Shown here in pieces: positions 1 to 8,665 of a stretch of 64,000 nt of DNA. Positions within the stretch are counted from its first letter, which is position 1; every line of letters starts with the position of its first letter. A program made the translations under genes and the position numbers. The notes beneath the pieces were generated by a model. The model had not been told where the DNA came from. It saw only the letters and a list, made by a program, of their open reading frames with translations, and searched no databases. Source of the stretch: Streptomyces sp. NBC_01210 (lineage in GTDB: Bacteria; Actinomycetota; Actinomycetes; Streptomycetales; Streptomycetaceae); the NCBI RefSeq assembly GCF_036010325.1, contig NZ_CP108549.1:6200001-6264000 (forward strand). The letters are read 5' to 3'.

Positions 1-473
1 GGGTGACCGGGGCGGGGGAGCGGGAGCTGGAGGTCGAGGGGAAGAAGAAGCGGCCGCGGAAGCAGCCGTACTTCGTGACGCCGTCGGACGGGTCGGTGTT
101 CGCGATGGCCGGCCTGTACGAGTTCTGGCGTGATCGCACGCTGCCGGACGATCATCCGCAGGCGTGGTGGGTGACCTGCTCGGTGATCACGACGGAGGCG
201 GAGACGGGACCGCTGGGAGTGGCCCCGGCGGAGGGCCCGCGGTCGCTCTCGGACATCCACCCGCGCATGCCGCTGATGCTGATGCCGGACCGGTGGGACG
301 CGTGGCTGGACCCGTCCAGGACGGATGTGGAGGAGCTGCGTGGGCTGCTGGAGCCGCCGCCGGGTGGGCTGATGAGGGCGTATCCGGTGACGACGGCGGT
401 CAGCAATGTCCGGAACAACGGGCCGGAGCTGCTGGAGGAGCTGTCGGGGCCGGAAGTGGGCACGCTGTTCTGA
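1..473 (+). CDS. SOS response-associated peptidase (SRAP/HMCES/YedK-like), C-terminal part only
   Basis: The frame is open from the window edge to the TGA at 473, so the 5' part lies outside the window. The roughly 156 visible residues are the C-terminal half of a SRAP protein: a KQPYFVT stretch, the GLYEFW segment, a TCSVITTEA segment, and the conserved I-H-x-R-M-P motif that carries the active-site histidine, followed by W-x-x-W-L-D-P. Family members are about 220-270 residues. SRAP proteins bind abasic sites in single-stranded DNA and form a protective crosslink through Cys2, which is not visible here. The GTG at 3 is probably an internal valine rather than the start. Confidence 0.85.
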   Translation, partial: VTGAGERELEVEGKKKRPRKQPYFVTPSDGSVFAMAGLYEFWRDRTLPDDHPQAWWVTCSVITTEAETGPLGVAPAEGPRSLSDIHPRMPLMLMPDRWDAWLDPSRTDVEELRGLLEPPPGGLMRAYPVTTAVSNVRNNGPELLEELSGPEVGTLF

Positions 474-939
474 CCGGGGGGTGGTACTCCCCAGCCCCGC
501 CCCTTCCCGATACCGGAGGCAAGCCCCCGGACCCCCGGGGCGCGGGACGGCGGGGCGCGGGACGGCGAGGCGCGGGACGGCGGGGCCCGGGGCCCCGCAC
601 CTCGGCGAGCGGCAGCTGCACGCCGCGGGGCCTGGCGGCGGGTTTGTCCTGCGGGCGCGTCCCCAGGGACCGGCGTCTTCGTGCCGCGCGTCCGGCGGCA
701 GGTCGTCGACCCCGGCCCCGGGCTCGTACGCCGCAGAGTTCGCGGTCGCGGCAGCAGCGCGCCCGGACGGCCGCCGGGCGGTGTCCACCGAGCGCTCGCT
801 CTTGGCCATGGCCGCCAGGCGTGCGGCGCGCTACGACACCACCCTCGCTCCCCCGCAGCGAGGAGCTGCTGCCGTTCGAGGGAGCCGCAGCGGTACCCGT
901 ACCCCCACCACACAACCCCCGCGCCCCGGCAGCGGCAGG
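474..939. other. Intergenic stretch with no convincing gene
   Basis: I see no ORF here with normal Streptomyces codon structure and a ribosome-binding site. The notable content is a 15-bp tandem repeat at 541-585. A minus-strand ATG at about 812 opens a short Arg/Ala/Pro-rich frame that I do not trust. The segment may be a decayed gene. Confidence 0.5.
541..585. repeat. 15-bp tandem repeat, three copies
   Basis: Units at 541-555, 556-570 and 571-585 have the form CGCGGGACGGCGGGG. The middle copy differs at one base. The repeat follows the stop of the SRAP gene. Confidence 0.8.
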
Positions 940-1587
940 ATGGGGCTTGTGAGTCGGATCGAGATCATTGAGACAGCCGCCGGGGACGCCCGCGTCACCT
1001 GGTACCCGGCCGAGCGGGCGCGGCTTGTGCTGGCGCTCAGTCACGGGGCCGGGGGTGGCATCGAGGCGCGGGATCTGCAGGGGATTGCCGGTGTCCTGCC
1101 CCAGGAGCGGATCACGGTCGCGCTCGTCGAGCAGCCGTGGCGGGTGGCGGGGAAGAAGCTCGCGCCCGCGCCCAAGACGCTCGACGTCGGGTGGCGCGGG
1201 GTCTGGCCCGCGCTGCAGAAGCCTGGGTTGCCCGTCGTCGCCGGTGGGCGCAGTGCCGGGGCGCGGGTCGCCTGCCGGACCGCCCAGGAGCTCGGCGCCG
1301 TCGGCGTGCTCGCGTTGAGTTTTCCGCTGCATCCGCCCGGCAGGCCCGAGAAGTCCCGCGCCGACGAGCTCCTCGGCGCCGGGGTGCCGACCCTCGTCGT
1401 ACAGGGCGGGAATGATCCCTTCGGCAAGCCCGGAGAGTTCCCCGAGGGGGGGTACGAGCTTGTGGAAGTCCCGTACGGGGATCACGGGTTCGGCGTGCCC
1501 AAGAGGGCGGGGATGGCCGAGGCCGAGGTGGTGGGCATCATCACGGATGCGGTCGCCGGCTGGGCCCGCGGACTCCGGGAATGCTGA
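940..1587 (+). CDS. Alpha/beta hydrolase, dienelactone-hydrolase / KANL3-Tex30 type
   Basis: The product is a 215-residue cytosolic protein with no signal peptide. The sequence shows an early L-S-H-G-A-G-G-G strand-loop, the nucleophile elbow G-G-R-S-A-G-A (Ser the likely nucleophile), an acid-bearing Q-G-G-N-D-P-F segment and a late Y-G-D-H-G-F segment carrying the probable catalytic His. I chose the ATG at 940 because homology-like sequence (R-I-E-I-I-E-T) starts just after it; GTG 949 is an alternative. The long upstream in-frame extension is low-complexity Arg/Pro and is not expected to be translated. The substrate is unknown. The gene precedes sigR, and the sigR promoter overlaps its last codons. 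Confidence 0.8.
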   Translation: MGLVSRIEIIETAAGDARVTWYPAERARLVLALSHGAGGGIEARDLQGIAGVLPQERITVALVEQPWRVAGKKLAPAPKTLDVGWRGVWPALQKPGLPVVAGGRSAGARVACRTAQELGAVGVLALSFPLHPPGRPEKSRADELLGAGVPTLVVQGGNDPFGKPGEFPEGGYELVEVPYGDHGFGVPKRAGMAEAEVVGIITDAVAGWARGLREC

Positions 1588-1604
1588 GCGTACGGGCACT
1601 GTTG
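1577..1604 (+). promoter_or_regulatory. SigR-type autoregulatory promoter (sigRp2-like)
   Basis: GGGAAT at 1577-1582, an 18-nt spacer, then GTTG at 1601-1604. This is the -35/-10 arrangement known for Streptomyces sigma-R targets (GGAAT, N16-19, GTT). It overlaps the 3' end of the preceding gene and lies 53 nt upstream of the ATG at 1657 that would start the long SigR isoform. Confidence 0.85.
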
Positions 1605-1821
1605 TGGCGGATGTCGGAGAAACAGAGCATGGTGCATTGAGTAGGGAGTCCGTCGCATGGGTTCGACCATCTGCCCGAGCCGCTCGCACGCCGCTGACCT
1701 GGAGTGGACGGTGCTTTCCGCGGCGAAGACCGCCCCTGTTCGGGCGGCGGACGGAGCGGATCGTCGTCTATCCTCCGATTCGAGCGGGTCGGCATTCGGC
1801 CTCGCCACATCGTTGGAGGAG

Positions 1822-2487
1822 GTGGGTCCGGTCACTGGGACCGACGCAGGGACCGACGACGGCCAGGCGGAGCAGTCCGAGGAGACGACCGCCGAGCGCA
1901 ATTCCCGCTTCGAGCGGGACGCCCTCGGGTACCTCGACCAGATGTACTCGGCCGCGCTGCGCATGACGCGCAATCCGGCCGATGCCGAAGACCTGGTGCA
2001 GGAGACGTTTGCCAAGGCGTACGGATCCTTCCACCAGTTCCGTGAGGGCACGAACCTCAAGGCGTGGCTGTACCGGATTCTCACGAACACCTTCATCAAC
2101 TCCTACCGCAAGAAGCAGCGCGAGCCCCAGCGCAGCGCCGCGGAGGAGATCGAGGACTGGCAGCTCGCGCGCGCCGAGTCGCACATGTCGACCGGGCTGC
2201 GTTCCGCCGAGTCGCAGGCCCTCGACCATCTGCCGGACTCGGACGTCAAGGCGGCTCTCCAGGCGATCCCCGAAGAGTTCCGCATGGCGGTCTACCTCGC
2301 CGACGTAGAGGGCTTTGCGTACAAGGAGATCGCGGACATCATGGGAACACCCATCGGCACAGTGATGTCCAGGCTGCACCGTGGCCGCCGTCAACTGCGC
2401 GGCATGCTGGAGGACTACGCCCGCGAGCGCGGGCTCGTCCCGGCCGGTGCAGGAGAGTCGAACGAAGCGAAAGGCTCAGGCTCATGA
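1822..2487 (+). CDS. sigR: ECF RNA polymerase sigma factor SigR (thiol-oxidative stress)
   Basis: SigR directs transcription of thioredoxin, mycothiol and protein-quality genes after disulfide stress. The 221-residue form starts at GTG 1822 behind a GGAGGAG ribosome site. Region 2 ([16 protein letters not shown]... [10 protein letters not shown]) and region 4 ([20 protein letters not shown]) are clear. An in-frame ATG at 1657 adds exactly 55 residues, the length known for the unstable sigma-R' isoform of S. coelicolor. The perfect sigma-R promoter at 1577-1604 lies upstream of that ATG, so induced transcripts could encode both forms. The gene overlaps rsrA by 4 nt (ATGA), which suggests translational coupling. 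Confidence 0.95.
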   Translation: MGPVTGTDAGTDDGQAEQSEETTAERNSRFERDALGYLDQMYSAALRMTRNPADAEDLVQETFAKAYGSFHQFREGTNLKAWLYRILTNTFINSYRKKQREPQRSAAEEIEDWQLARAESHMSTGLRSAESQALDHLPDSDVKAALQAIPEEFRMAVYLADVEGFAYKEIADIMGTPIGTVMSRLHRGRRQLRGMLEDYARERGLVPAGAGESNEAKGSGS

Positions 2488-2804
2488 GCTGCGGAGAGCC
2501 GCACGAGACGGACTGCTCAGAGGTCCTGGACCATCTCTATGAGTTTCTCGACCACGAGATGCCCGACAGCGACTGCACCAAGTTCGAGGTGCACTTCGAG
2601 GAGTGCTCCCCGTGCCTGGAGAAGTACGGGCTCGAGCAGGCCGTGAAGAAGCTGGTGAAGCGTTGCTGCGGACATGACGACGTGCCCAGCGATCTGCGGG
2701 CCAAGGTCATGGGACGCATCGATCTGATCCGGTCCGGGCAGGCCGTGCCCGACCACGATGTGACGGTCTCCGGCGCCGAGCTGCCGAGCATCGCGCAGGA
2801 GTAG
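2484..2804 (+). CDS. rsrA: Zinc-containing anti-sigma factor RsrA
   Basis: This is a 106-residue ZAS-family anti-sigma factor that holds SigR inactive while reduced and releases it when a disulfide forms and zinc is lost. The key residues sit at the positions known from the S. coelicolor protein: Cys3, His7, Cys11, then H37-x3-C41-x2-C44 (the H-x3-C-x2-C signature) and the Cys61-Cys62 pair. It begins inside the last codons of sigR. A strong hairpin just downstream ends the operon. Confidence 0.95.
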   Translation: MSCGEPHETDCSEVLDHLYEFLDHEMPDSDCTKFEVHFEECSPCLEKYGLEQAVKKLVKRCCGHDDVPSDLRAKVMGRIDLIRSGQAVPDHDVTVSGAELPSIAQE

Positions 2805-2814
2805 GCGCACTCGT

Positions 2815-2865
2815 ACATACGAACAGGGTGTGTCGCGGTTGTCGCGACGCACCCTGTTCGTATGT
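2815..2865 (+). terminator. Hairpin terminator of sigR-rsrA
   Basis: Arms 2815-2837 and 2843-2865 are 23 nt each with a single non-Watson-Crick position and a 5-nt loop. It starts 10 nt after the rsrA stop. Confidence 0.85.
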
Positions 2866-2954
2866 CACCCGTAGGTGCGAATCGCAGGCTTCCGGCCGCC
2901 GTACACCCCTCAACTCGCTAGCCTAGGCGCTCGATTTGAGGGGGGTGCAGGGCA

Positions 2955-4484
2955 GTGAAGGCCATACCGACGGCGGCACGCGCGTACATTCTGTGCGCCG
3001 TACTGGGCGCTGTGGCGTGTGCGCTGCCCGTACTGCCTGCACTGCCTGCACTGCCTGTACCGCCCGTACTGCCCGTGCCGCGGCCTGTCGCCGAGGCCCC
3101 CTGGAGCGCCGTACTGATGCTCGCCGGGCTCTACGCCGTGTGCGAGCTGCCCGCCCGCTGCCGCTACCTCGGCGACTCCGTGCCGGTGGCTGCCGGATCG
3201 TTCTTCCCCGTACTCCTCGCCGCCGCTTTTCTGCTGCCGCCCGCCGCGGCCGCGCTCGTCGCCGTGCCCGGTGCGCTGCTGGGGCGGGTCGACCGGCGCC
3301 CGGCCGGAGTGCGCCGGGTCTGGCGCGCCGCGCAGCTCGCGCTCGCGACCTGGGGCGCGGCACAGGCGTATCTGCTGCTGAATGGTGAGCGGACACTGCG
3401 GGCACCGGACTTTCCGTACGCGCTGCTGCCGGCGGCCGCCGGTGCGCTCGCCTTCTGCCTGGTGCTGACCGCGCTCGACGTCGGCATCCTGGCCACCGCG
3501 GAACGCCTGCCCGTACGGACCGCCTGGCGCGGGATGCTGGTGCGCTCGGCGGCGCCGCACTGTGTGCACGGACTCGCCGGACTGATGATGGCGGTGCTGT
3601 GGCGCAGCCCGTACGGGCCGCTCTCCGCGCTCTTCGTCCTGCTGCCGATGTACATCTCCTGCTGGATCTTCGCCCAGTACCACCGTGAGCGCGCCGCCCA
3701 TCAGGCGACCATCCGGGCGCTGGTGCAGGCCGTCGACATCAAGGACAAGTACACCCGCGGGCACAGCGAGCGGGTGGGGCGTGCGTCGGTGCTGATCGCG
3801 CGCGAACTGAGCATGGAGGAGGAGCGGCTCGAGGTGCTCCGGTTCGCCGGGATACTCCACGACGTCGGCAAGCTCGGGGTGCCGACGCGGGTGCTGCGCA
3901 AGGACGGTCCGCTGACGCCGGACGAGCGGCGGGTGATCGAGCTGCATCCGGAGTACGGGCACGAGATGGTGCGCGGCATCGGCTTCCTGGGGGAGGCGCG
4001 GGCGGCGATCCTGCACCATCACGAGCGGCTGGACGGGAGCGGTTACCCGTACGGGCTGGCCGGGGGCCAGATCCCGGAGTTCGCGCGGGTGGTGGCTGTG
4101 GCGGACGCGTTCGACGCGATGACCTCGACCCGGTCGTACCGGCGGGCCCGCCCGGTGGCGGTGGCGCTGGAGGAGCTTCGGCGGTGCGCGGGGACGCAGT
4201 TCGACCCGGAGATGGTGCGGGCGCTGGCCAAGGCGCTGGATCGGCACGGCTGGGAGACGGCGGTGACGTCGGACGAGCCGGCGGGGGTGATGTCGGACGA
4301 GCCGGTAGCGGTGACCTCGGACCAGCCGGTGGCGGTGACCTCGGACCAGCCGGCGGCAGTGGCGCGCGAGTCTGCGAGGGTGGCGCGTGGGCCGGACCTG
4401 CGAGGAAACGTGCCGCCTCAGCCGGAGCCGCCGCCCGTGGCAGTGCCCGGGCGCGACGACGGTGCGGCGGGTGGCCCGGGGTGA
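2955..4484 (+). CDS. Membrane-anchored HD-GYP domain protein
   Basis: 509 residues. The N-terminal half has several hydrophobic segments and a Leu-Pro-rich repeat near residues 25-45. The C-terminal half (about 255-425) is an HD-GYP domain: R-G-H-S near 269, the catalytic L-H-D-V-G-K near 300, and H-H-H-E-R-x-D-G-S-G-Y-P near 352-363. HD-GYP enzymes usually hydrolyse cyclic di-nucleotides; the true substrate in Streptomyces is not settled. The tail carries four 8-residue repeats (V-T-S-D-E/Q-P-x-A) and a disordered Pro/Arg end. The start is GTG 2955, preceded by GGGGGTGCAGG. The next gene, also an HD protein, begins 13 nt after this stop. Confidence 0.85.
   Translation: MKAIPTAARAYILCAVLGAVACALPVLPALPALPVPPVLPVPRPVAEAPWSAVLMLAGLYAVCELPARCRYLGDSVPVAAGSFFPVLLAAAFLLPPAAAALVAVPGALLGRVDRRPAGVRRVWRAAQLALATWGAAQAYLLLNGERTLRAPDFPYALLPAAAGALAFCLVLTALDVGILATAERLPVRTAWRGMLVRSAAPHCVHGLAGLMMAVLWRSPYGPLSALFVLLPMYISCWIFAQYHRERAAHQATIRALVQAVDIKDKYTRGHSERVGRASVLIARELSMEEERLEVLRFAGILHDVGKLGVPTRVLRKDGPLTPDERRVIELHPEYGHEMVRGIGFLGEARAAILHHHERLDGSGYPYGLAGGQIPEFARVVAVADAFDAMTSTRSYRRARPVAVALEELRRCAGTQFDPEMVRALAKALDRHGWETAVTSDEPAGVMSDEPVAVTSDQPVAVTSDQPAAVARESARVARGPDLRGNVPPQPEPPPVAVPGRDDGAAGGPG
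4263..4358 (+). repeat. 24-bp in-frame tandem repeat, four copies
   Basis: Units begin at 4263, 4287, 4311 and 4335 and encode V-(T/M)-S-D-(E/Q)-P-x-(A/G) in the tail of the HD-GYP protein. Differences are mostly third-position changes plus E/Q swaps. Confidence 0.9.
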
Positions 4485-4497
4485 GAGCGGGTGTGGC

Positions 4498-5790
4498 GTG
4501 ATACGGCGGCCCGGCGTCATCGTCGGCGCCCTGTACACCGCCGCCGCCCTGCTCATCGGGGCCGGGCTGGCCTGGACCGCGTGGCAAGGAGTGGACGAGC
4601 CCGGGAACGCCCTCGCCTTCGGTGCCCTCATTCTCGTCGGCGAACTCGTCCGGTGGGGGGCCCTGCCCGGCGAGCGGGAGCCGGCGCCACTCGCGGCCGC
4701 CGGGGCGCTCGCGTATGCGCTGCTCGGCGAGTGCGCGGGGGAGCCCACCACCCATGGTGTCCTCCAGGTCGTCGCCGTCGTCGTCGCCGCCGCGCTCGTC
4801 GGCGCCGTACCGCATGTGGCGCGCGGGAGCGGGCCCGCGCTCGATCATGTGGCGCGTCGGGTGCTGACCGTCGGGTTCGCAGCCGTGTGCTTCCAGCCGC
4901 TGTACAACTCGGGCGAGTTGGGAAAAGTCATCGGGCACGGGGCATACCATGCGGTCTTCCTCCTCGTCCTGCTCGGACTGACCGCCCTGTGCGACGCGGT
5001 CATAGCCGCCGCGATGCTGCGCGCCCGCACCCTCCCCCACAGCGCCAAGCGCATGGGAGGTACCCCCGTTCCGTACGGGCCGCTGCTGCGCGACGAGCTG
5101 AGGGCCCTCCTCGGAATCGGCTCCGCCGTCTGCGCCACCGGAGCCGTAATGGCGCTCGCCGTCGCCGTCGCCGGGCTGTGGGCGCTTCCTGTGTTCTGCG
5201 TACCCCTCCTGCTCACCCAGCTGTCCTTCCGGCGCTACACCGCGGTCAGGACCACCAACCGGCAGACCATCGCCTCCCTCGCCCGCTCCACCGAAATCGC
5301 CGGCTACACCCAGTCCGGCCACGCCCGCCGAGTCGCCGCGCTCAGCACCGCCGTCGGGCGCGAGCTGGGGCTCTCCGGGCCCGATCTGACCGTTCTGGAG
5401 TACGCGGCGCTGATGCACGACATCGGCCAGCTCTCTCTCGTCGACCCCGTACCGGAGGGCGCCACCGCTCTGCTGCCCGCCGCCGAGCAGCGACGTATCG
5501 CGCTCCTCGGCGGAGCCGTCGTCCGCCAGACCGGCGTCCCCGTGGCCGTCGCCGTCGTCGTGGAGCGCCAGGCAGATCCGTACCGGGAACAGCCGCTGCC
5601 CGCCAGGATCGTCCGGACCGTCAACGCATACGACGATCTCACCGGGGGAAGCGGAGGAACAGCGGGCGGGGCGCTCACGGCACTCGAACGGCTGCGGCTC
5701 GGCACCGCCCACGACTACCAGCCGGAGGTTGTCGAATCGCTTGCCAGAGTCCTCGCACGAGGCGGTCTGGCCCCGGTCCCACCTGGGTAA
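4498..5790 (+). CDS. Membrane HD-domain protein, degenerate partner of the upstream HD-GYP protein
   Basis: 430 residues starting at GTG 4498. There are about seven hydrophobic segments in the first 250 residues and an HD-type domain at about 275-425. It keeps the early His (S-G-H-A-R-R-V) and the H-D pair (L-M-H-D-I-G-Q). The H-H-E-x-x-D-G-x-G-Y-P block of true HD-GYP enzymes is gone and is replaced by V-V-V-E-R-Q-A-D-P-Y-R. It is therefore probably catalytically weakened, and may act as a regulatory partner. Layout and spacing suggest an operon with the preceding gene, and the two look like ancient duplicates. Confidence 0.75.
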   Translation: MIRRPGVIVGALYTAAALLIGAGLAWTAWQGVDEPGNALAFGALILVGELVRWGALPGEREPAPLAAAGALAYALLGECAGEPTTHGVLQVVAVVVAAALVGAVPHVARGSGPALDHVARRVLTVGFAAVCFQPLYNSGELGKVIGHGAYHAVFLLVLLGLTALCDAVIAAAMLRARTLPHSAKRMGGTPVPYGPLLRDELRALLGIGSAVCATGAVMALAVAVAGLWALPVFCVPLLLTQLSFRRYTAVRTTNRQTIASLARSTEIAGYTQSGHARRVAALSTAVGRELGLSGPDLTVLEYAALMHDIGQLSLVDPVPEGATALLPAAEQRRIALLGGAVVRQTGVPVAVAVVVERQADPYREQPLPARIVRTVNAYDDLTGGSGGTAGGALTALERLRLGTAHDYQPEVVESLARVLARGGLAPVPPG

Positions 5791-5886
5791 CCCATGGGTA
5801 ATGAGCGAGCCTGTGACCGGGCATGGTTGGATGCGAAGAAGAGGGTGTCCGGGGGCACTGACCCGAGCGACCGGCAGGCGGGAATC

Positions 5887-6867
5887 GTGAGGATCTTCGG
5901 GAAGGTACGGCATCGGCCCTCCGCCTCTTGGCGGCAGGCCACCGACCGCGCGTTCACGCTGATCGGCGACGGGCGGTACGAGGACGCGGGAGCGCTGCTG
6001 ACACGGGCCGCGGACCTTGAGCCCTGGCTCTCCGAGTCCTGGTTCAACCTGGCGCTGCTGCACAAGTTCCGGCACGACTGGGAGCAGGCGCGCGCCGCAG
6101 GACTGCGTGCCGTCGCCCTGCTCGACAAGGAGACCGGCGCCCCCGACTGGTGGAACGTCGGAATCGCCGCCACCGCACTGCAGGACTGGCCGCTGGCCCG
6201 TCGCTCCTGGCAGGCCTACGGACTCAAGGTGCCGGGTGCGGCCGCCGCGAACGGCGAGCCGGTCGGCATGGAGCTGGGAAGTGCGGCCGTCCGTCTCTCG
6301 CCCGAGGGCGAGGCCGAAGTGGTGTGGGGCCGCAGGCTCGACCCGGCACGGATAGAAGTGCTCTCCATCCCGCTGCCGTCCTCCGGGCGCCGCTGGGGCG
6401 AGGTCGTCCTGCACGACGGAGTGCCCCACGGTGAGCGGACCACCACCGCGGGACCGTCCTACCCCGTCTTCGACGAGATCGAGCTCTGGGCCCCCTCGCC
6501 CGTACCCACCTGGGTGGTCCTGCTCGAGGCCGCGACCGAGGCCGACCGGGACGCCCTGGAGCAGCTCGCCGCCGACGCCGGATTCGCAGCCGAGGACTGG
6601 TCCTCGTCGGTGCGGCTGCTGTGCCGGGCCTGTTCCGAGAGCCGTATGCCCAGTGCCGAGGGCGAGGGCGAGCACCTCGACCCGCACGACCACAGCGAGC
6701 CGGGACACCCGGGGCCGCTGGGCCATCGCACGGCCGGCGATCTGTGGTCCCCGGAGCGCGAGTGCGGCATCGCGGCGCCCGCCGGGCTCGTACGCGGCCT
6801 GCTGGACAGCTGGGTCGCGGACAGCCCGGACTCCCGTGAGTGGCGGGATCTCGAGGAAGTCTGCTGA
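5887..6867 (+). CDS. Tetratricopeptide-repeat protein
   Basis: 326 residues from GTG 5887. Residues about 15-100 form TPR-like helices (R-A-F-T-L-I-G-D-G-R-Y-E-D-A-G-A-L-L, then W-F-N-L-A-L-L-H-K-F). The rest is a conserved actinobacterial domain without a recognised enzymatic motif. Its acidic, His-rich stretch near residues 260-285 (E-G-E-G-E-H-L-D-P-H-D-H) might bind metal. The frame is open back to ATG 5794, only 3 nt past the previous stop, so a longer start is possible. I favour 5887 because the sequence becomes TPR-like right after it and G-G-C-G-G-G-A-rich sequence precedes it. It lies between the HD genes and def, probably co-transcribed. Confidence 0.7.
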   Translation: MRIFGKVRHRPSASWRQATDRAFTLIGDGRYEDAGALLTRAADLEPWLSESWFNLALLHKFRHDWEQARAAGLRAVALLDKETGAPDWWNVGIAATALQDWPLARRSWQAYGLKVPGAAAANGEPVGMELGSAAVRLSPEGEAEVVWGRRLDPARIEVLSIPLPSSGRRWGEVVLHDGVPHGERTTTAGPSYPVFDEIELWAPSPVPTWVVLLEAATEADRDALEQLAADAGFAAEDWSSSVRLLCRACSESRMPSAEGEGEHLDPHDHSEPGHPGPLGHRTAGDLWSPERECGIAAPAGLVRGLLDSWVADSPDSREWRDLEEVC

Positions 6868-6936
6868 CCCCTGGCCGTAGGCTGTACGGACACAGAATGA
6901 GCAAGCATCGGGTACTGAGAAGGGCGTACGGCTGAC

Positions 6937-7569
6937 ATGGCGTCGCAGCAGGAGACGGACCAGCAGGTCAACGATGGTTTCGTCGTGGACACGGAAGACT
7001 GCGAGGAGCGCGAGCTGGCGTACCGCGAGCGTGGCACCTCGCGCCTGATCACGGTCGTCGGCAATCCGGTGCTCCACAAGGAGTGCAAGGACGTCACCGA
7101 GTTCGACGACAAGCTCGCCGCTCTCATCGACGACATGTTCGCCAGCCAGCGGACGGCGGAGGGCGTGGGCCTGGCCGCCAACCAGATCGGCGTGGACCTG
7201 AAGGTCTTCGTCTACGACTGCATGGACGACGAAGGCGTACGTCACGTCGGCGTCGTCTGCAACCCGGTGCTCGAGGAGCTGCCGGCCGAGCGCCGTGTCC
7301 TGGACGAGGCCAACGAGGGCTGCCTGTCCGTCCCGACGGCGTACGCGGCGCTGGCGCGTCCCGACTACGCGGTGGTGCGCGGACAGGACGCCGAGGGCAA
7401 GCCGATCAAGGTGCGTGGCACGGGGTACTTCGCCCGCTGCCTGCAGCACGAGACGGACCACCTGTACGGATACCTGTACATCGACCGGCTCTCGAAGCGG
7501 GACCGCAAGGACGCACTGCGGCAGATGGAAGAGGGCACGCCGCGCTACGAGACCGTCCCGAACGCCTGA
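6937..7569 (+). CDS. def: Peptide deformylase
   Basis: 210 residues. The product removes the formyl group from the initiator Met of nascent proteins. All three metal-site motifs are present: [10 protein letters not shown] (about residue 76), E-G-C-L-S-V-P (Cys ligand) and Q-H-E-T-D-H (two His ligands and the catalytic Glu). There is an acidic N-terminal extension of about 25 residues relative to E. coli Def. The ATG follows a G-A-A-G-G-G region. A perfect 18-bp hairpin ends the transcript. Confidence 0.95.
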   Translation: MASQQETDQQVNDGFVVDTEDCEERELAYRERGTSRLITVVGNPVLHKECKDVTEFDDKLAALIDDMFASQRTAEGVGLAANQIGVDLKVFVYDCMDDEGVRHVGVVCNPVLEELPAERRVLDEANEGCLSVPTAYAALARPDYAVVRGQDAEGKPIKVRGTGYFARCLQHETDHLYGYLYIDRLSKRDRKDALRQMEEGTPRYETVPNA

Positions 7570-7581
7570 TCCTTCTGCGTA

Positions 7582-7622
7582 CGCCCGAGGGCCCCGCTCA
7601 CAGCGAGCGGGGCCCTCGGGCG
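7582..7622. terminator. Perfect 18-bp hairpin between convergent def and the GlxA-type regulator
   Basis: Arms 7582-7599 and 7605-7622 match fully with a 5-nt loop. It sits between convergent genes, so it can serve both strands. Confidence 0.9.
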
Positions 7623-7623
7623 T

Positions 7624-8592
7624 TCACGCGACGTCGCGCACCGGGCCTCGGAAGGTCCGGCGGTACGCGTTCGGTGTGGTGCCGAGCGTACGGAGGAAGT
7701 GGTGGCGCAGCCCCGCCGCGTTCCCGAAGCCGGCGCGGCCCGCGATCGCATCCACCGTCTCGTCCGTCGACTCCAGCAACTCCTGTGACAGCAGTACCCG
7801 TTGGCGCAGCAGCCAGCGGTACGGAGTGGTCCCCGTCTCCTGCTGGAAGCGGCGGGCGAAGGTGCGCGGTGACATATGGGCACGGGCCGCGAGCTGCTCG
7901 ACGGTCATCTCGCGGTCCAGATGCCGTTCCATCCAGGACAGCACGTCGCCGACGGTGTCGCAGGGGGTGCGTGGCAGTGGGCGCTCGATGTACTGCGCCT
8001 GCCCGCCGTCGCGGTGCGGCGGGATCACCATCCGCCGGGCGACTTTGTTGGCGACCTCGGGGCCGTGCTCCTGGCGTACGACATGGAGGCAGGCGTCGAT
8101 CGCCGCAGCGGTGCCGGCCGAGGTGATCACCGGCCCCTCGTCGACGTACAGCACATCGGGGTCCACGAGGGCCCGCGGATGGCGGCGGGCCAGCGCCTGC
8201 GCATGCCGCCAGTGGGTGGTGCAGCGGCGGCCGTCGAGCAGTCCCGCGGCACCGAGGACGAACGCGCCGGAGCAGACGCTGAGCACACGGGCGCCGCGGT
8301 CCACGGCGCGGCGCAGTGCGTCGAGGAGTTCGTCGGGATAGCCGCGGGTGGGGTACGAGCCGCCGGTGGTGACGGCGATCAGGTCGGCCTCGTCCAGCCG
8401 TTCGAGGCCGTACGGAGTGCTGATGGTGAACCCGGCATGGGTGTGCAGGGTGGGGCCCTCGGCGGAGACCGCGGCGAAGTCGTAGACGGGCAGTCCTTCG
8501 TCGCTGCGGTCGAGGCCGAACACCTCGCAGACGACGCCGAGTTCGAAGGGGTGCACCTCGTCCAGCAGGACGGCAGCCACATTTTTCAGCAT
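7624..8592 (-). CDS. GlxA-family transcriptional regulator (DJ-1/PfpI domain + AraC HTH); possible NrdS counterpart
   Basis: 322 residues starting at the ATG at 8592 (M-L-K-N-V-A-A-V-L-L-D-E). The N-terminal DJ-1/PfpI-like domain has the S-V-C-S-G-A-F nucleophile-elbow Cys, and the C-terminal domain is an AraC-type double HTH (M-T-V-E-Q-L-A-A-R-A-H-M-S-P-R-T-F-A-R-R-F). S. coelicolor nrdABS encodes an AraC-like protein after nrdB. This gene has the same strand and the right side of nrdB, but is separated from it here by a TetR/monooxygenase pair. NrdS identity is an inference from position and domain type. Its stop lies at the edge of the shared terminator. Confidence 0.8.
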   Translation of the reverse strand: MLKNVAAVLLDEVHPFELGVVCEVFGLDRSDEGLPVYDFAAVSAEGPTLHTHAGFTISTPYGLERLDEADLIAVTTGGSYPTRGYPDELLDALRRAVDRGARVLSVCSGAFVLGAAGLLDGRRCTTHWRHAQALARRHPRALVDPDVLYVDEGPVITSAGTAAAIDACLHVVRQEHGPEVANKVARRMVIPPHRDGGQAQYIERPLPRTPCDTVGDVLSWMERHLDREMTVEQLAARAHMSPRTFARRFQQETGTTPYRWLLRQRVLLSQELLESTDETVDAIAGRAGFGNAAGLRHHFLRTLGTTPNAYRRTFRGPVRDVA

Positions 8593-8665
8593 GGAATCAG
8601 TGTGGCAGTAATTCGATGGTTGATGACAGTCCTGCCACTGACTTCTTCGGCGCGGAAGGACGACA

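Noticed and set aside
3739..7461. 1240-residue minus-strand ORF
   Set aside because: Shadow of the HD-GYP, HD, TPR and def genes; low-complexity Arg/Gly composition with no domain.
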